Source of the DNA: Cryobacterium melibiosiphilum
GTDB taxonomy: Bacteria; Actinomycetota; Actinomycetes; Actinomycetales; Microbacteriaceae
DNA length: 64,000 bases
Reading direction: 5' to 3'
NCBI RefSeq assembly: GCF_003602235.1
Contig: NZ_QZVS01000092.1
Coordinates: forward strand, 81,938 to 145,937
The notes under the pieces: model-generated
The model's database searches: none
Seen by the model: only the letters and a program-made list of their open reading frames with translations
Told to the model about the DNA's origin: nothing
Made by a program: the position numbers and the translations under genes
Part shown: positions 34,714 to 44,188 of the stretch, piece after piece
Layout: each line of letters starts with the position of its first letter
Numbering within the stretch: position 1 is the first letter of the stretch

Positions 34714-36033
34714 CTAGGAGATATCGGGTGGCGGGGCGCCGAAGCGACGGTTGTCGCGGTGTGAATCGAGCGATCCGGTGCCGGCGAAGGTGTCGAGCAG
34801 GTCGAGTTCGCCGCGAATCACGGTGGCGAGCCGGCGGATGCCGACGCGAATGTGTTCCGGCGTGGGGTAACAGAACGAGAGCCGCATATTCTGGCGGCCT
34901 TCACCGTCGGAGAAGAACGCCGTGCCGGGTGTGTACGCCACGAGCTCCTTGACCGCGCGCGGCAGCATGGCCTTGGAGTCCAACTGCTCGGGCAGGGTCA
35001 CCCAGACGTAGAACCCGCCGTTCGGGTTGGTCCAGGTGAGCTCCGGCAGGTATTCCTCGAGCGCGGCGATCATGGCGTTCTTGCGCTCGTGGTACACCCC
35101 GCGGAAGGTGTTGATCTGGCCCTTCCAATCCGCTGTTGAGAGATACTCAGAGATGATCAGCTGGGTGAACGAACTCGGTGAGAGCACCGCCGCCTCGTTG
35201 GCCAGGACGAGTTTCTCGCGAATGGCGTGCGGCGCGAGCGCCCAGCCGACGCGAAATCCCGGTGCCAGTGTCTTCGAGAAGGTGCCCAGGTAGACGACGC
35301 CGTCCCGCTCGAGTGAGCGCATCGCATCCGGTGCCGGACGGTCGAAGTACAGCAGGCCATAGGGGTTGTCTTCGAGAACGAGGATGTCGTTGTCGCGGCA
35401 GATTTGCAGGATCTCGATGCGGCGTTCCCATGACAGGGTGACCCCGGCCGGATTGTGGAAGCTCGGAATCGTATACAGAAACTTAATGTTGCGTCCGGCG
35501 GCCTTCAAGCGAGCAATATGCTCACGCAGGGCCTCGGGAATGAGTCCGTAGTCATCCATCGGCACGTGCTCGACGTCGGCCTGGTAGGACCGGAAGATGA
35601 CGAGCGCGGTGACGTAGCTCGGGCCCTCGGAGAGCACGACATCGCCGGGGTTGAGGAAGAGCTTGCTGACAAGCTCCAGGGCGTGCTGGGAGCCGGTCGT
35701 GACGACGACGTCGTCGGCGTTCGCCTTGATGCCCTCCAGCGCCATGATCTCCAGAATCTGCTCGCGCAGCACGGGAACCCCCTGGCCAGAGCCGTATTGC
35801 AGGGCAGCGGGGCCCTGCTGGCGCATGACCCGTTCCATCGCATTGATGACCAGGTCCTGGGGCAGGGCGGCGACGTAGGGCATGCCCCCGGCGAGGGAGA
35901 CCACCTCGGGCCGGGAGGCTACGGCGAAGAGCGCGCGTACCTCTGAGGCGCGCAGGCCACCGGCCCGTTCTGCGTAGTGGTGGTACCACGGGTCGAGGTT
36001 GTTGCTGGCTTGGGAAGAGCCCTGTTTTGTCAC
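34714..36033 (-). CDS. PLP-dependent aminotransferase (class I/II, LysN/MocR-like fold)
   Basis: The 439-residue fold-type I enzyme has SLAGGMPY (about 47-54), TTGSQHALEL, YTIPSFHNPAGVTLS, DNPYGLLYFD and the PLP lysine in GTFSKTLAPGFRVGW (near 253). These motifs are typical of the 2-aminoadipate/kynurenine aminotransferase-like group; no DNA-binding domain is present, so it is not a MocR regulator. The substrate cannot be read from sequence. GTG start. In actinobacteria an aminotransferase of this kind is common near parB. Confidence 0.85.
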   Translation of the reverse strand: MTKQGSSQASNNLDPWYHHYAERAGGLRASEVRALFAVASRPEVVSLAGGMPYVAALPQDLVINAMERVMRQQGPAALQYGSGQGVPVLREQILEIMALEGIKANADDVVVTTGSQHALELVSKLFLNPGDVVLSEGPSYVTALVIFRSYQADVEHVPMDDYGLIPEALREHIARLKAAGRNIKFLYTIPSFHNPAGVTLSWERRIEILQICRDNDILVLEDNPYGLLYFDRPAPDAMRSLERDGVVYLGTFSKTLAPGFRVGWALAPHAIREKLVLANEAAVLSPSSFTQLIISEYLSTADWKGQINTFRGVYHERKNAMIAALEEYLPELTWTNPNGGFYVWVTLPEQLDSKAMLPRAVKELVAYTPGTAFFSDGEGRQNMRLSFCYPTPEHIRVGIRRLATVIRGELDLLDTFAGTGSLDSHRDNRRFGAPPPDIS

Positions 36034-36124
36034 GTCACATCCGATCTCAGTTCACTTCATCGTATGGGGTCGGCCCGCACTCGCCCGTCCCGGGGCCGTT
36101 GCGGCGGCCGGGCAGATACGCCGA

Positions 36125-36141
36125 AGCCCCGCACGGCGGGG
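36125..36141 (-). terminator. Hairpin downstream of trxA
   Basis: GCCCCGC and GCGGGGC pair around a 3-base loop about 40 bases past the trxA stop, followed by a G/C-rich run rather than a U-tract. Confidence 0.5.
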
Positions 36142-36182
36142 CCGGGCGGGGCTCTCTAGCGGGCTCGTGTGAGCCGTGAGAC

Positions 36183-36506
36183 CTAGACCAGGTAGTCGGC
36201 GAGGTCCTTCTCCAGGGCGGGCTTCGGCTTGGCGCCGATGACGGTCTTGACGACCTCACCCTTCTGGAAGACCTTCATCGCGGGGATGGAGGTGATCTGG
36301 TACTTCGCGGCGAGGGCCGGGTGCTCGTCGACGTTGAGCTTGACGATGTCGAGCTTGTCGGCGTGCTCGGCGGCGATCTGGTCGAGGATGGGGCTCACGG
36401 CGCGGCAGGGGCCACACCATTCGGCCCAGAAGTCCACCAGAACGGTCTTCTCGTTGTTGATGACTTCCTGGTCGAAGGTTGCCTCGGTGACTGCGCGTGC
36501 GGACAT
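36183..36506 (-). CDS. trxA: Thioredoxin
   Basis: The 107-residue thioredoxin has the active site WCGPC (Cys31, Cys34), VDFWAEW and the cis-proline region TSIPAMKVF. It reduces disulfides using electrons from TrxB. AAGGAG six bases before ATG 36506 fixes the start; the longer open frame is a trxB shadow. It lies ten bases downstream of trxB, forming trxB-trxA. Confidence 0.97.
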   Translation of the reverse strand: MSARAVTEATFDQEVINNEKTVLVDFWAEWCGPCRAVSPILDQIAAEHADKLDIVKLNVDEHPALAAKYQITSIPAMKVFQKGEVVKTVIGAKPKPALEKDLADYLV

Positions 36507-36516
36507 GTAGTGCTCC

Positions 36517-37521
36517 TTAGTTGATTGCTGCAACGAGTGTGGGGTCGGTGATCTCGGCTGACTCGGCGTCGGCCAGCGAGGCTTGGGAGAGCAGCTCCTG
36601 GGGAAGCGTGCTGAGGTAGTGCTCGGCGTCGAGGGCGGCGACGGTACCGGATGCCGCCGCGGTGATCGCCTGGCGGTAGCTGGGGTCGATGACGTCACCG
36701 GCGGCGAAGACACCGGTCTGGCTGGTCTTCGAGGTGCGGCCGGCCACGGCGATGGTGCCGTCGCTGGTGAGGTCGAGCTGCTGGTGCACGAGGTGGGTGC
36801 GGGGATCGTTGCCGATGGCGATGAACACACCGCCGACCGGGAGGTGGCTCTCGGCCCCGGTGACGCTGTTCTTAAGGGTCAGGCCGTCCACCGCGTTCTC
36901 ACCGGTGATGCCGACGACCGTGGAGTTGTACACGAACTCAATCTTGTCATTGGTGAAGGCACGCTCCTGCATGATCTTCGACGCGCGCAGGGTCTCGCCG
37001 CGGTAGACGACGTAGACCTTGTCGGCGAAGCGGGTGAGGAAGGTGGCCTCCTCCATGGCGGAGTCGCCGCCGCCCACCATCGCGATGGTCTTGCCCTTGA
37101 AGAAAAAGCCGTCGCAGGTGGCACACCAGGACACACCGCGGCCCGAGAGACGCTCTTCATCGGGGAGGCCCAGCTTGCGGTAGGCGGAGCCGGTCGCGAA
37201 GATCACGGACAGGGCTTCGTGCGTCTCACCGTTGCCGAGCGTGACGGACTTGATCGGCCCGGTGAGATCGAGGGACTCGACATCGTCGAGCACGACCTCG
37301 GTGCCGAAGCGCTCAGCCTGTTCCTGCATCTTCATCATCAGGTCGGGGCCCATGATGCCTTCGGGGAAGCCGGGGAAGTTTTCGACGTCGGTGGTGTTCA
37401 TCAGCTCGCCGCCGGCTTCGACCGAACTTGCAATGAGCAGCGGATGCAGCTGGGCGCGGGCCGCGTAGATCGCTGCGGTGTATCCGGCCGGTCCGGAACC
37501 GATGATGATGACTTGGCGCAC
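36517..37521 (-). CDS. trxB: Thioredoxin reductase
   Basis: The 334-residue flavoprotein has the FAD motif GSGPAG (8-13), the redox pair CATC (Cys133, Cys136), the NADPH motif GGGDSA (150-155) and the C-terminal FAD contact GVFAAGDV. It transfers electrons from NADPH to TrxA. The GTG start has AAGGAG about seven bases upstream. A SigR/SigH-type promoter lies about 85 bases upstream, predicting induction by disulfide stress. Confidence 0.97.
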   Translation of the reverse strand: MRQVIIIGSGPAGYTAAIYAARAQLHPLLIASSVEAGGELMNTTDVENFPGFPEGIMGPDLMMKMQEQAERFGTEVVLDDVESLDLTGPIKSVTLGNGETHEALSVIFATGSAYRKLGLPDEERLSGRGVSWCATCDGFFFKGKTIAMVGGGDSAMEEATFLTRFADKVYVVYRGETLRASKIMQERAFTNDKIEFVYNSTVVGITGENAVDGLTLKNSVTGAESHLPVGGVFIAIGNDPRTHLVHQQLDLTSDGTIAVAGRTSKTSQTGVFAAGDVIDPSYRQAITAAASGTVAALDAEHYLSTLPQELLSQASLADAESAEITDPTLVAAIN

Positions 37522-37604
37522 GCAAACACTCCTTGACTGGGCTGACAGGGATACCTAACAGGGAAACCGGCTGAACGAGCGGTAATTGCCTCGATGCCCG
37601 GTAC

Positions 37605-37630
37605 AACACATCCTATTCGGTCGCTATTCC
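37605..37630 (-). promoter_or_regulatory. SigR/SigH-type promoter of trxB-trxA
   Basis: On the minus strand GGAAT (37630-37626), exactly 18 bases, then GTT (37607-37605) match the GGAAT-N18-GTT consensus used by Streptomyces SigR and mycobacterial SigH, which control trxBA. Confidence 0.7.
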
Positions 37631-37686
37631 ATGCCCCCCGAGCGGCCGGGCGGATTACCAGCCGGGCGGCCGGCGACATCCGCTGC

Positions 37687-39330
37687 CTAACGGCGCAGGC
37701 GGGCGCGCAGGGGCGTGAGGAAGGCCGCCAGCTCGGCGCTGCGCATCAGTAGCAGCATGCCGAAGTAGGCTGCCGCCATCACGAGGCCGACGAGGATCAT
37801 CGTCGTGATCGCCCCGAGCCGCCCGGAGACGGCGAAGCCGCCGTCTTGGGTGCCGCCGAGCAGCCAGACCAGGCTCAGTCCGAGCACAACGGGAATGACG
37901 GCGGCGACCAGGTAGGTGACGAGGCTCCGCAGCATCCGTCGGCCGTCGAGACCGCCCAGGCGGCGCCGGAGCAGCGCGGCCGCGAGCACCGTCTGCAGCA
38001 CGCCGGACACCGTGATGACCCCGGCGATGCCGACCGCAATCCACTCGACCGGCAGCTGGGTGCAGCCGAGCACTCCGAGCAGGATCAGCACGACCTGGAA
38101 CAGGGTGAAGAAAAACGGGGTGCGGGTGTCGCCGAGGGCATAGAACGTGCGCTGCAGCACGAACAGCACGCAGAACGGCACCAGCCCGACGATGAAGGCG
38201 AGGATCACGTTGCCGATGCCGACGATCTGGTCGAAGGGGGAGACGAAGACCGCCGCGAAGGGGTAGGCACAGACGGTGATGACGGCCGAGGCCAGCACGA
38301 TCAGGAGCGTCGTGCCACGGATGGCGGAGGAGGCATCCATCTTCACGAGGTTAAATTTGTGCAGGGCCGCGTGCTCGCTCATCCGGGTGAAATACGCCGT
38401 GGCCACCGAGACGGTGATGACCGAGTGCGGCAGCATGAAGATGAGCCAGGCGGTGGCCAGCACGAAGACGGATGCCTGCCCCGTCGCGAGCGTGGCAACC
38501 TGCGTCTCGGCGATTCCCGCGCCGGTGGTGAGCAGCAGCATGCCGAAGGTCCAGCCGGCCATGCGGCCGGTCGCCCGCAGGCCGACGCCGCGAAAGTGGA
38601 AGTCGGGGCGGAATCGCAGGCCGATCCGACGCCAGAAATAGAACAGCACGAGGGCCTGTGCGACAACGCCGAGGGTGGCGCTGCCGGCGAGCACGGCGAT
38701 CATGGCGGGGGTGATCTCGCCGGCGGACCGCGTGCCGGTCGGGTCGGCGCCGAACATGACGGCGAAGACGACCAGGCCCGCGATGGCGACGACGTTGTTG
38801 AGCACGGGCACCCAGGTGAAGGGGCCGAACGATTTGCGGGCGTTGAGCACCTCGCCGAGCAACGTGTAGAGGCCGTAGAAGAACATCTGCGGCAGGCACC
38901 AGTAGGCGAAGGCGATGGCCAGGGCGAGCTGGTCGGGCGAGAGGTTGAGCCCGATGAAGCCGGTGATGAGCGGGGCCAGGGCCACGGCCAGGATGGTTGT
39001 CGCGGTCAAAATGAGCAGGGCTAGGGTGAGCAGTTTGTTGATGTACGCGGTGCCGCCGTCGGCATGCTGGCTGGCGCGCACGATCTGCGGCACCAGCACG
39101 GCCGTCAGGATGCCGCCGGCAACGATCGTGTAGACGGTGTTGGGCAGCTGGTTGGCGATGCTGAAGGCGTCGGCGGTGTCGCCGAACGCTCCGACCATGG
39201 CCGCGAGCACGATGAGCTTCACAAAGCCGAGGATGCGGGACACGATCGTGCCCGACGCGAGGAACAGGCTGGCGCGGCCGATTCCGCCGGAGTCGCCGGA
39301 GCCGGCCGCGTCGGCCGGTGCGCTAGCCAC
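37687..39330 (-). CDS. murJ: Lipid II flippase MurJ (MviN)
   Basis: The 547-residue protein has about 14 membrane helices and the MOP-superfamily start ASLFLASGTIVSRILGFVKLIVLA, with GDTADAF, QLPNTVYTIVAGGIL and QRTFYALGDTRTPF. It exports lipid II for wall synthesis; in mycobacteria a kinase-FHA module (PknB-FhaA, also in this window) controls it. There is no long C-terminal pseudokinase extension as in mycobacteria. GTG 39330 was chosen because it overlaps the upstream stop by eight bases. Confidence 0.93.
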   Translation of the reverse strand: MASAPADAAGSGDSGGIGRASLFLASGTIVSRILGFVKLIVLAAMVGAFGDTADAFSIANQLPNTVYTIVAGGILTAVLVPQIVRASQHADGGTAYINKLLTLALLILTATTILAVALAPLITGFIGLNLSPDQLALAIAFAYWCLPQMFFYGLYTLLGEVLNARKSFGPFTWVPVLNNVVAIAGLVVFAVMFGADPTGTRSAGEITPAMIAVLAGSATLGVVAQALVLFYFWRRIGLRFRPDFHFRGVGLRATGRMAGWTFGMLLLTTGAGIAETQVATLATGQASVFVLATAWLIFMLPHSVITVSVATAYFTRMSEHAALHKFNLVKMDASSAIRGTTLLIVLASAVITVCAYPFAAVFVSPFDQIVGIGNVILAFIVGLVPFCVLFVLQRTFYALGDTRTPFFFTLFQVVLILLGVLGCTQLPVEWIAVGIAGVITVSGVLQTVLAAALLRRRLGGLDGRRMLRSLVTYLVAAVIPVVLGLSLVWLLGGTQDGGFAVSGRLGAITTMILVGLVMAAAYFGMLLLMRSAELAAFLTPLRARLRR

Positions 39331-41626
39331 GGGGCTGCACCGTGAGCGGATGCGCTGTCGTGGGCGGTGTCGTGGGCGGCGACGTCGGGTCGGGCAGCTC
39401 ACCGGCGGCTTCGCGTTCGGCGCGCTCCTTGCGGCGTCGCACGATGTTGCGATAAATCCCGAAACCGAAGAACGCCACGACGAGGGCGGCGAAGATAGCC
39501 GCGCCAACGCCCTCCCAGTCGGCGCGCACGTTGACCGCAATCGGGGCGGATTCACCGATCGTCGTACCGGCGGGCGTGAACAGCGTGACGCGCAGGGTGA
39601 CGTCGCCGTTTCCAATCGCCGCCGACACGGGGATGGTGATGGCCTTCGCCGAGTTCGGATCGATGGTCGTGTCCACGTCGCTATCGACGATCAGGCGTCC
39701 GTTCGAGGGAATCACCTGTACGCGCACGGTGACGGCCTGGTCGAAGGTGTTGTTCAGGGTGATCGGAAACGGCACCGTGCTGCCGAGTACCTGCACCGGA
39801 CCGCGCGTGGTGACGGTGACCGCTTGCAGGGTCTCCGCGGATGCCGCGAGGCTCGTCGTGACCTGATCGCGCCAGTTCGAGGCCTGATCGGCCCAGGAGG
39901 AGGCGAGCAGCGCGAGCAGCTCGAGTCGGGCGGGTGCGGTGATCGTCAGGGGGTCGGCGAGCACGCTGGAGAAGGCGGTCAGCTCGCCCTCCCGCTCGAG
40001 CAGCGCGCGGGCCGGGCCGAGCTGGCTGTCAGGCTCGACCCCCGCGTTGAACTCCACGTCTTCGGCAGCGGGTGCGCCGAGAGCGGACTGCAACGTCGCC
40101 GGGGTTTCCCAGAGGATGCCGCTGAGCGCTTCCAGGGTCTGGCCGACGCGGTCGGCGGACTGCGGCCAGCCGCGGTCGAAGGTGGCCACGAGCGTGCGCG
40201 CCGTGCTCGGATCCTCGGCCGAGACGACGGCCAGGCGGGACGCGACCTCGGCCATGGCGGCGGTCCAGGTCGCATCCGTCGTCGCCATCGCCGCGGTGTG
40301 CAGCGCGTCGGAGAGGGCATCGTCGGTCACCAGGCCGGTGCCGGTCGGGAGGGCGACGACGGCGTTCGGGGTGGGAATCTCGGAGCGGGTCACGTTCGTC
40401 TCGGACAGCACGGTCGTCGTGAGGCCGCTCGCGGCGAAGAAATCGAGGTCGTCGCGGGCTACCGCGCCGGCGCCGGGCCAGGCGATATCGGTGCGGGTGT
40501 ACTCCCAGGCCAGCAGGTCGGCGCTCGTGGGGGGCGTGGTGGTGGCCTGGGCATCCTCCGCGGCGGGAGCCTCCGACGAGGTGCCGTCCGTGCCGTCAGC
40601 GGGCGTCGTCGGCGTCGCGGTCGGGGTGACGAACAGCGACGGGTCGATCAGCGGGTCGAACGAGATCGGGGCGAGCACCGCAGCGGCGCCGGCCTGCGAT
40701 TGCACGGCGGGGTCGGCATCCGCGTAGCCGAGTGGGAAGATTTCATTGCTGGCGAGGCTGAGACGGTCCAACCAGGCCACGGCGCTGGCCGGCGCGGAGG
40801 AACCGAGAATGCGAATCGACGCGATGATCATCGGGTCGATGGCGATCGCCACGGGGCGGTCGATGACGCCGTCAAGCTGGCGGGTCAACAGCCCGCTGTC
40901 GTTGGTATAAGCCTCGAGGGCGATGGCCGGGATCAGCCCGGCGGAGCTTTCCGGCGTGGTGATCGGCATCAGCACCGACAGGTTGACGGGTGTGATCTCG
41001 TCGTCGAGGAACCAGACGAAGGTGCCTCGACCCTCGATCTTCGTGTCGTTCTCGGCCTCGAACGTGGCAGCGATGCCGCGCGCGCCCCAGCTGTTCAGCG
41101 CGCTCAGTGAAACGGATGCCGCGGGCACCGTCACGGGAAAGGTCACCGTCGTTCCGGCCGGGATCACACCGGTGGTGGGCACGCTCGCCAGCCGGTCGCC
41201 CCGGGTGGTCGACTCCGCTTCGGCCAGCCAGTCCTCGACGGCCGTGCGGGTGGTGAGTGCGCGCTGGGCAAGGTAGACCTCAACGGTTCCGAGCCCGATC
41301 TCGGCGCTGGTCGGGTTTGACACGGTCACCGACACGGCCAGGTCGTCGCCCGGGCGCAGTGGCGTCAGGGTGGCCGGGGCAACCGAGAGGCTGGGCTCGG
41401 ACGCTTCGGACGCTTCGGACGCGGCCGTGAGGACCGTGCCGCTGGCGGATCCTCTAGTCGGCTCGGACGCGGCCAGTCCGGACGTTGCTGCGGGGAGCAG
41501 AACGCTGGACGCGGCCAGCAGAAGGCCGGCGGCGGCGGCTGCCCACGGCATCCGTCGGCGTGGCCGAGCGCCGCGCACGGCTCGGGAAACTGCAGGCCGG
41601 CGCGCGGGAATTGACTCGGCCACCAT
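39323..41626 (-). CDS. DUF6049-type secreted membrane-anchored protein
   Basis: The 767-residue protein has an Arg-rich signal peptide (helix about 22-45), a long extracellular part with several beta-rich domains (ITLNNTFDQAVTVRVQVI near 640) and a C-terminal membrane helix followed by a basic tail (RNIVRRRKERAE). It corresponds by position to M. tuberculosis Rv3909 upstream of mviN. The function is not established; coupling to murJ suggests wall synthesis. ATG 41626 has TAAGAT seven bases upstream and no ribosome site, so it looks leaderless. Confidence 0.85.
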   Translation of the reverse strand: MVAESIPARRPAVSRAVRGARPRRRMPWAAAAAGLLLAASSVLLPAATSGLAASEPTRGSASGTVLTAASEASEASEPSLSVAPATLTPLRPGDDLAVSVTVSNPTSAEIGLGTVEVYLAQRALTTRTAVEDWLAEAESTTRGDRLASVPTTGVIPAGTTVTFPVTVPAASVSLSALNSWGARGIAATFEAENDTKIEGRGTFVWFLDDEITPVNLSVLMPITTPESSAGLIPAIALEAYTNDSGLLTRQLDGVIDRPVAIAIDPMIIASIRILGSSAPASAVAWLDRLSLASNEIFPLGYADADPAVQSQAGAAAVLAPISFDPLIDPSLFVTPTATPTTPADGTDGTSSEAPAAEDAQATTTPPTSADLLAWEYTRTDIAWPGAGAVARDDLDFFAASGLTTTVLSETNVTRSEIPTPNAVVALPTGTGLVTDDALSDALHTAAMATTDATWTAAMAEVASRLAVVSAEDPSTARTLVATFDRGWPQSADRVGQTLEALSGILWETPATLQSALGAPAAEDVEFNAGVEPDSQLGPARALLEREGELTAFSSVLADPLTITAPARLELLALLASSWADQASNWRDQVTTSLAASAETLQAVTVTTRGPVQVLGSTVPFPITLNNTFDQAVTVRVQVIPSNGRLIVDSDVDTTIDPNSAKAITIPVSAAIGNGDVTLRVTLFTPAGTTIGESAPIAVNVRADWEGVGAAIFAALVVAFFGFGIYRNIVRRRKERAEREAAGELPDPTSPPTTPPTTAHPLTVQPRG

Positions 41627-41634
41627 GAACTGAA

Positions 41635-41640
41635 TCTTAC
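41635..41640 (-). promoter_or_regulatory. Leaderless promoter -10 for the DUF6049-murJ operon
   Basis: TAAGAT on the minus strand ends seven bases before ATG 41626. About 90 bases away the divergent pcnA has TAATAT (41727-41732) six bases before its ATG, so the two genes share a leaderless divergent promoter region. Confidence 0.5.
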
Positions 41641-41738
41641 GGCGATGACTGGGGAGTCTCGTGCGCGGCACGGTGCCCCGTCGATCCGGGGGCGGCGCCG
41701 GGGACGGCGGGGGCTGCTTCGGCAACTAATATAGAGGG

Positions 41739-43178
41739 ATGCAAAGCGTCGCGTCTGCCCTCGCGCGACTGGGTGACCTGGCCGCGTCCCCCACCGTTTC
41801 CCGCCTCGCGACCGCGTTCGCGGCGGGCGGCCACGAACTGGCGCTGGTCGGCGGCCCGGTGCGTGACTCCTTCCTGAACCGGCCGGTGCACGACCTCGAC
41901 TTCACCACGGATGCCACGCCCGACCGCATCCTGCAGCTCGTGAAGCCGCTCGCCGACGCCCACTGGGACATCGGCCGGGCCTTCGGCACCATCGGCGCTC
42001 TGGTCGGCGGCGAAACGGTGGAAATCACCACCTATCGGGCCGACAGCTACGACGGTGCCACCCGCAAACCCGACGTGGTTTTCGGCACCAGCCTCGAAGA
42101 AGACCTGCTGCGGCGGGATTTCACGGTGAACGCCCTCGCGCTGCGGCTGCCGACGGTCACCCTTGTCGACCCGTCCGGCGGCATCGACGACCTTCTGGGC
42201 AAGGTGCTGCGCACCCCCTCGACCCCCGAGGTTTCGTTCGGCGATGACCCGCTGCGGATGCTGCGCGGGGCCCGCTTCACCGCGCAACTCGGCTTCACCC
42301 TCGATGCGGAGACCGCCTACGCGATGGAATCCATGCGGGAGAGCATCGCGATCATCTCGGCCGAACGCATCGGCGAAGAGGTTGCCAAGCTGCTGCGCGC
42401 GGACAACCCGCGGGCCGGCATCGAAGTGCTGATGGAATCCGGGCTGGCCGACATCGTGCTGCCCGAAATTCCCGCGTTGCGCCTGGAGATCGACGAGCAC
42501 CACCACCACAAGGACGTCTATCAGCACACTCTGACCGTGCTCGAGCAGGCGATCGGCTACGAAAAGAGCCGCGGCACCCTCGGCGGGCCCACCCATGAAC
42601 CCGACCTGATCATTCGACTCGCCGCGCTCATGCACGACATCGGCAAGCCGGCGACGCGCAAGCTCGAGCCGGGCGGCGTCGTGAGCTTCTACCACCACGA
42701 CGTGGTCGGGGCGAAGCTCGCTAAAAAGCGTTTGCGTGCCCTGCGCTATGACAACGACACCATCAATGCGGTCGCGAAGCTGATCGAGCTGCACCTGCGC
42801 TTCTTCGGGTACACCGAGGGCGCCTGGACCGATTCGGCCGTACGCCGCTACGTGCGCGACGCCGGCGACCAGCTGGAACGGCTGCATATCCTCACCCGGG
42901 CCGATGTGACGACCCGCAATCGGCGCAAGGCCGACCGGCTCGGTTTCGCCTACGACGACCTCGAACACCGCATCGCCGCCCTCGCCGAGAAGGAGGAGAT
43001 GGATTCGGTGCGCCCCGACCTCGACGGGGAACAGATCATGGCCATTCTTGAGGTCGGTCCCGGTCGCGAGGTCGGCGAGGCCTACCGGTTCTTGCTCGAG
43101 CAGCGCTTGGATGACGGCCCACTCGGTGTGCCCGAGGCCACCCGCCGTCTGCAGTCCTGGTGGGCCGAGCGCAGCTGA
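41739..43178 (+). CDS. pcnA: CCA tRNA nucleotidyltransferase
   Basis: The 479-residue protein has the polymerase head LVGGPVRDSFLNRPVHDLDF (37-56) with GG and the metal-binding DLD, the RRDFTVNALAL motif and an HD hydrolase domain (HHHKDVYQHTL; LMHDIGKPATR near 297). It adds or repairs the 3' CCA of tRNAs; the three tRNA genes here do not encode CCA, so it is essential. In M. tuberculosis a MutT gene lies between it and the Rv3909 homologue; here that gene is absent. Confidence 0.94.
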   Translation: MQSVASALARLGDLAASPTVSRLATAFAAGGHELALVGGPVRDSFLNRPVHDLDFTTDATPDRILQLVKPLADAHWDIGRAFGTIGALVGGETVEITTYRADSYDGATRKPDVVFGTSLEEDLLRRDFTVNALALRLPTVTLVDPSGGIDDLLGKVLRTPSTPEVSFGDDPLRMLRGARFTAQLGFTLDAETAYAMESMRESIAIISAERIGEEVAKLLRADNPRAGIEVLMESGLADIVLPEIPALRLEIDEHHHHKDVYQHTLTVLEQAIGYEKSRGTLGGPTHEPDLIIRLAALMHDIGKPATRKLEPGGVVSFYHHDVVGAKLAKKRLRALRYDNDTINAVAKLIELHLRFFGYTEGAWTDSAVRRYVRDAGDQLERLHILTRADVTTRNRRKADRLGFAYDDLEHRIAALAEKEEMDSVRPDLDGEQIMAILEVGPGREVGEAYRFLLEQRLDDGPLGVPEATRRLQSWWAERS

Positions 43179-43525
43179 CTCCCGCTCACCTCCCACGAAT
43201 GAGCAGTTTGTGCACTTCCCGCGCTCGGGAAGTGCAGAAAATGCTCACTCGCGAGATTCCGGGGGCTCCTCCACAGGGCGCGGCCGCGGTGGATTTTGCA
43301 CAAATCGGGGTTCTTCTGCCCTGAAGCGGATGCATCAGGCCCACTATGAGCGCAGTAGTCGGCGCGGAGGGCGCCGAACGCACGGAATAGTGTTTGGCCC
43401 TTTCGTGCGGTAGTCTGGGCAGGTTGTCTGCGCGCCGAACTCTCGGCCTCCGCGTTCGACACATGCACAACCCTCCTGTTGCAGAAAGTCTGCAGCCGTT
43501 TTAGTCCGAAGGAGGTGGGTTAGTC
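43179..43525. other. Intergenic region between pcnA and rpsF
   Basis: This 347-base gap has no supported gene. It holds the large hairpin at 43200-43247 just after pcnA and the leader of rpsF; GAAGGAGGTGGG (43508-43519) is a very strong ribosome binding site. TAGTCT (43411-43416) may be the rpsF -10, but no matching -35 is clear. Confidence 0.6.
43200..43247. terminator. Long imperfect hairpin downstream of pcnA
   Basis: A 22-base left arm (43200-43221) and right arm (43226-43247) pair with two mismatches around the loop CGCT; cores are GTGCACTTCCCG and CGGGAAGTGCAG. It is much longer than a normal terminator stem. Confidence 0.7.
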
Positions 43526-44185
43526 ATGCATCAGTACGAACTTATGGTTATCCTCGATCCCGAGATCGATGAGCGCACCGTAGCTCCCAGCCTTGACAAG
43601 TTTCTCAACGTTGTTCGCAACGATGGCGGAACCATTGACAAGGTTGATGTCTGGGGTCGTCGTCGTCTCGCTTACGAGATCAACAAGAAGACCGAAGGCA
43701 TTTACGCCGTTGTCGACTTCACCGCGAATGCTGACGCGACGGTCGAGCTCGACCGTCAGCTGAAGCTGTCCGAAGCCGTCATGCGCACCAAGGTGCTCCG
43801 CGCTGAAGAGGGCATCGCCCAGGTTGTCGTGGCCGGCAAGCTTGCTGCCGAGAAGGCCGCCCGCAAGGCAGCCAACCCGAAGGTCATTGCTGCCAAGGCT
43901 GAGGCCGCTACCGCTGCTGCTGCCGCGAAGATCGCTGCCGCTGCTGCCGCGAAGACTGCTGCTGCAACCGCTGAGGCAACCCCGGCTCCGGTCGAGGCTC
44001 CGAAGGTCGTCGCCCCCGCAGTCGTCAAGGCTCCGGCTCCCGCTACGGCCAAGTCTGCCGCTCCGGCAGCCAAGGTCGCCGCTGCTGCCGCTGCTGCGAA
44101 GCCTGCCGCTGCGAAGCCGGCTGCCGCCAAGGCCGCCGAGGCTCCCGCCGCGGACGCGTCCACCGACAAGGCAAGCGACAAGTAG
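43526..44185 (+). CDS. rpsF: 30S ribosomal protein S6 with long Ala/Lys/Pro-rich C-terminal extension
   Basis: Residues 1-97 are a normal bS6 ([39 protein letters not shown]). They are followed by about 120 residues of low-complexity Ala with regular Lys, Pro and Val, ending in an acidic tail. bS6 binds bS18 in the 30S platform. The extension more than doubles the protein and resembles eukaryotic H1-like tails or E. coli TolA linkers. GAAGGAGGTGGG upstream gives strong translation. Confidence 0.93.
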   Translation: MHQYELMVILDPEIDERTVAPSLDKFLNVVRNDGGTIDKVDVWGRRRLAYEINKKTEGIYAVVDFTANADATVELDRQLKLSEAVMRTKVLRAEEGIAQVVVAGKLAAEKAARKAANPKVIAAKAEAATAAAAAKIAAAAAAKTAAATAEATPAPVEAPKVVAPAVVKAPAPATAKSAAPAAKVAAAAAAAKPAAAKPAAAKAAEAPAADASTDKASDK

Positions 44186-44188
44186 CCC

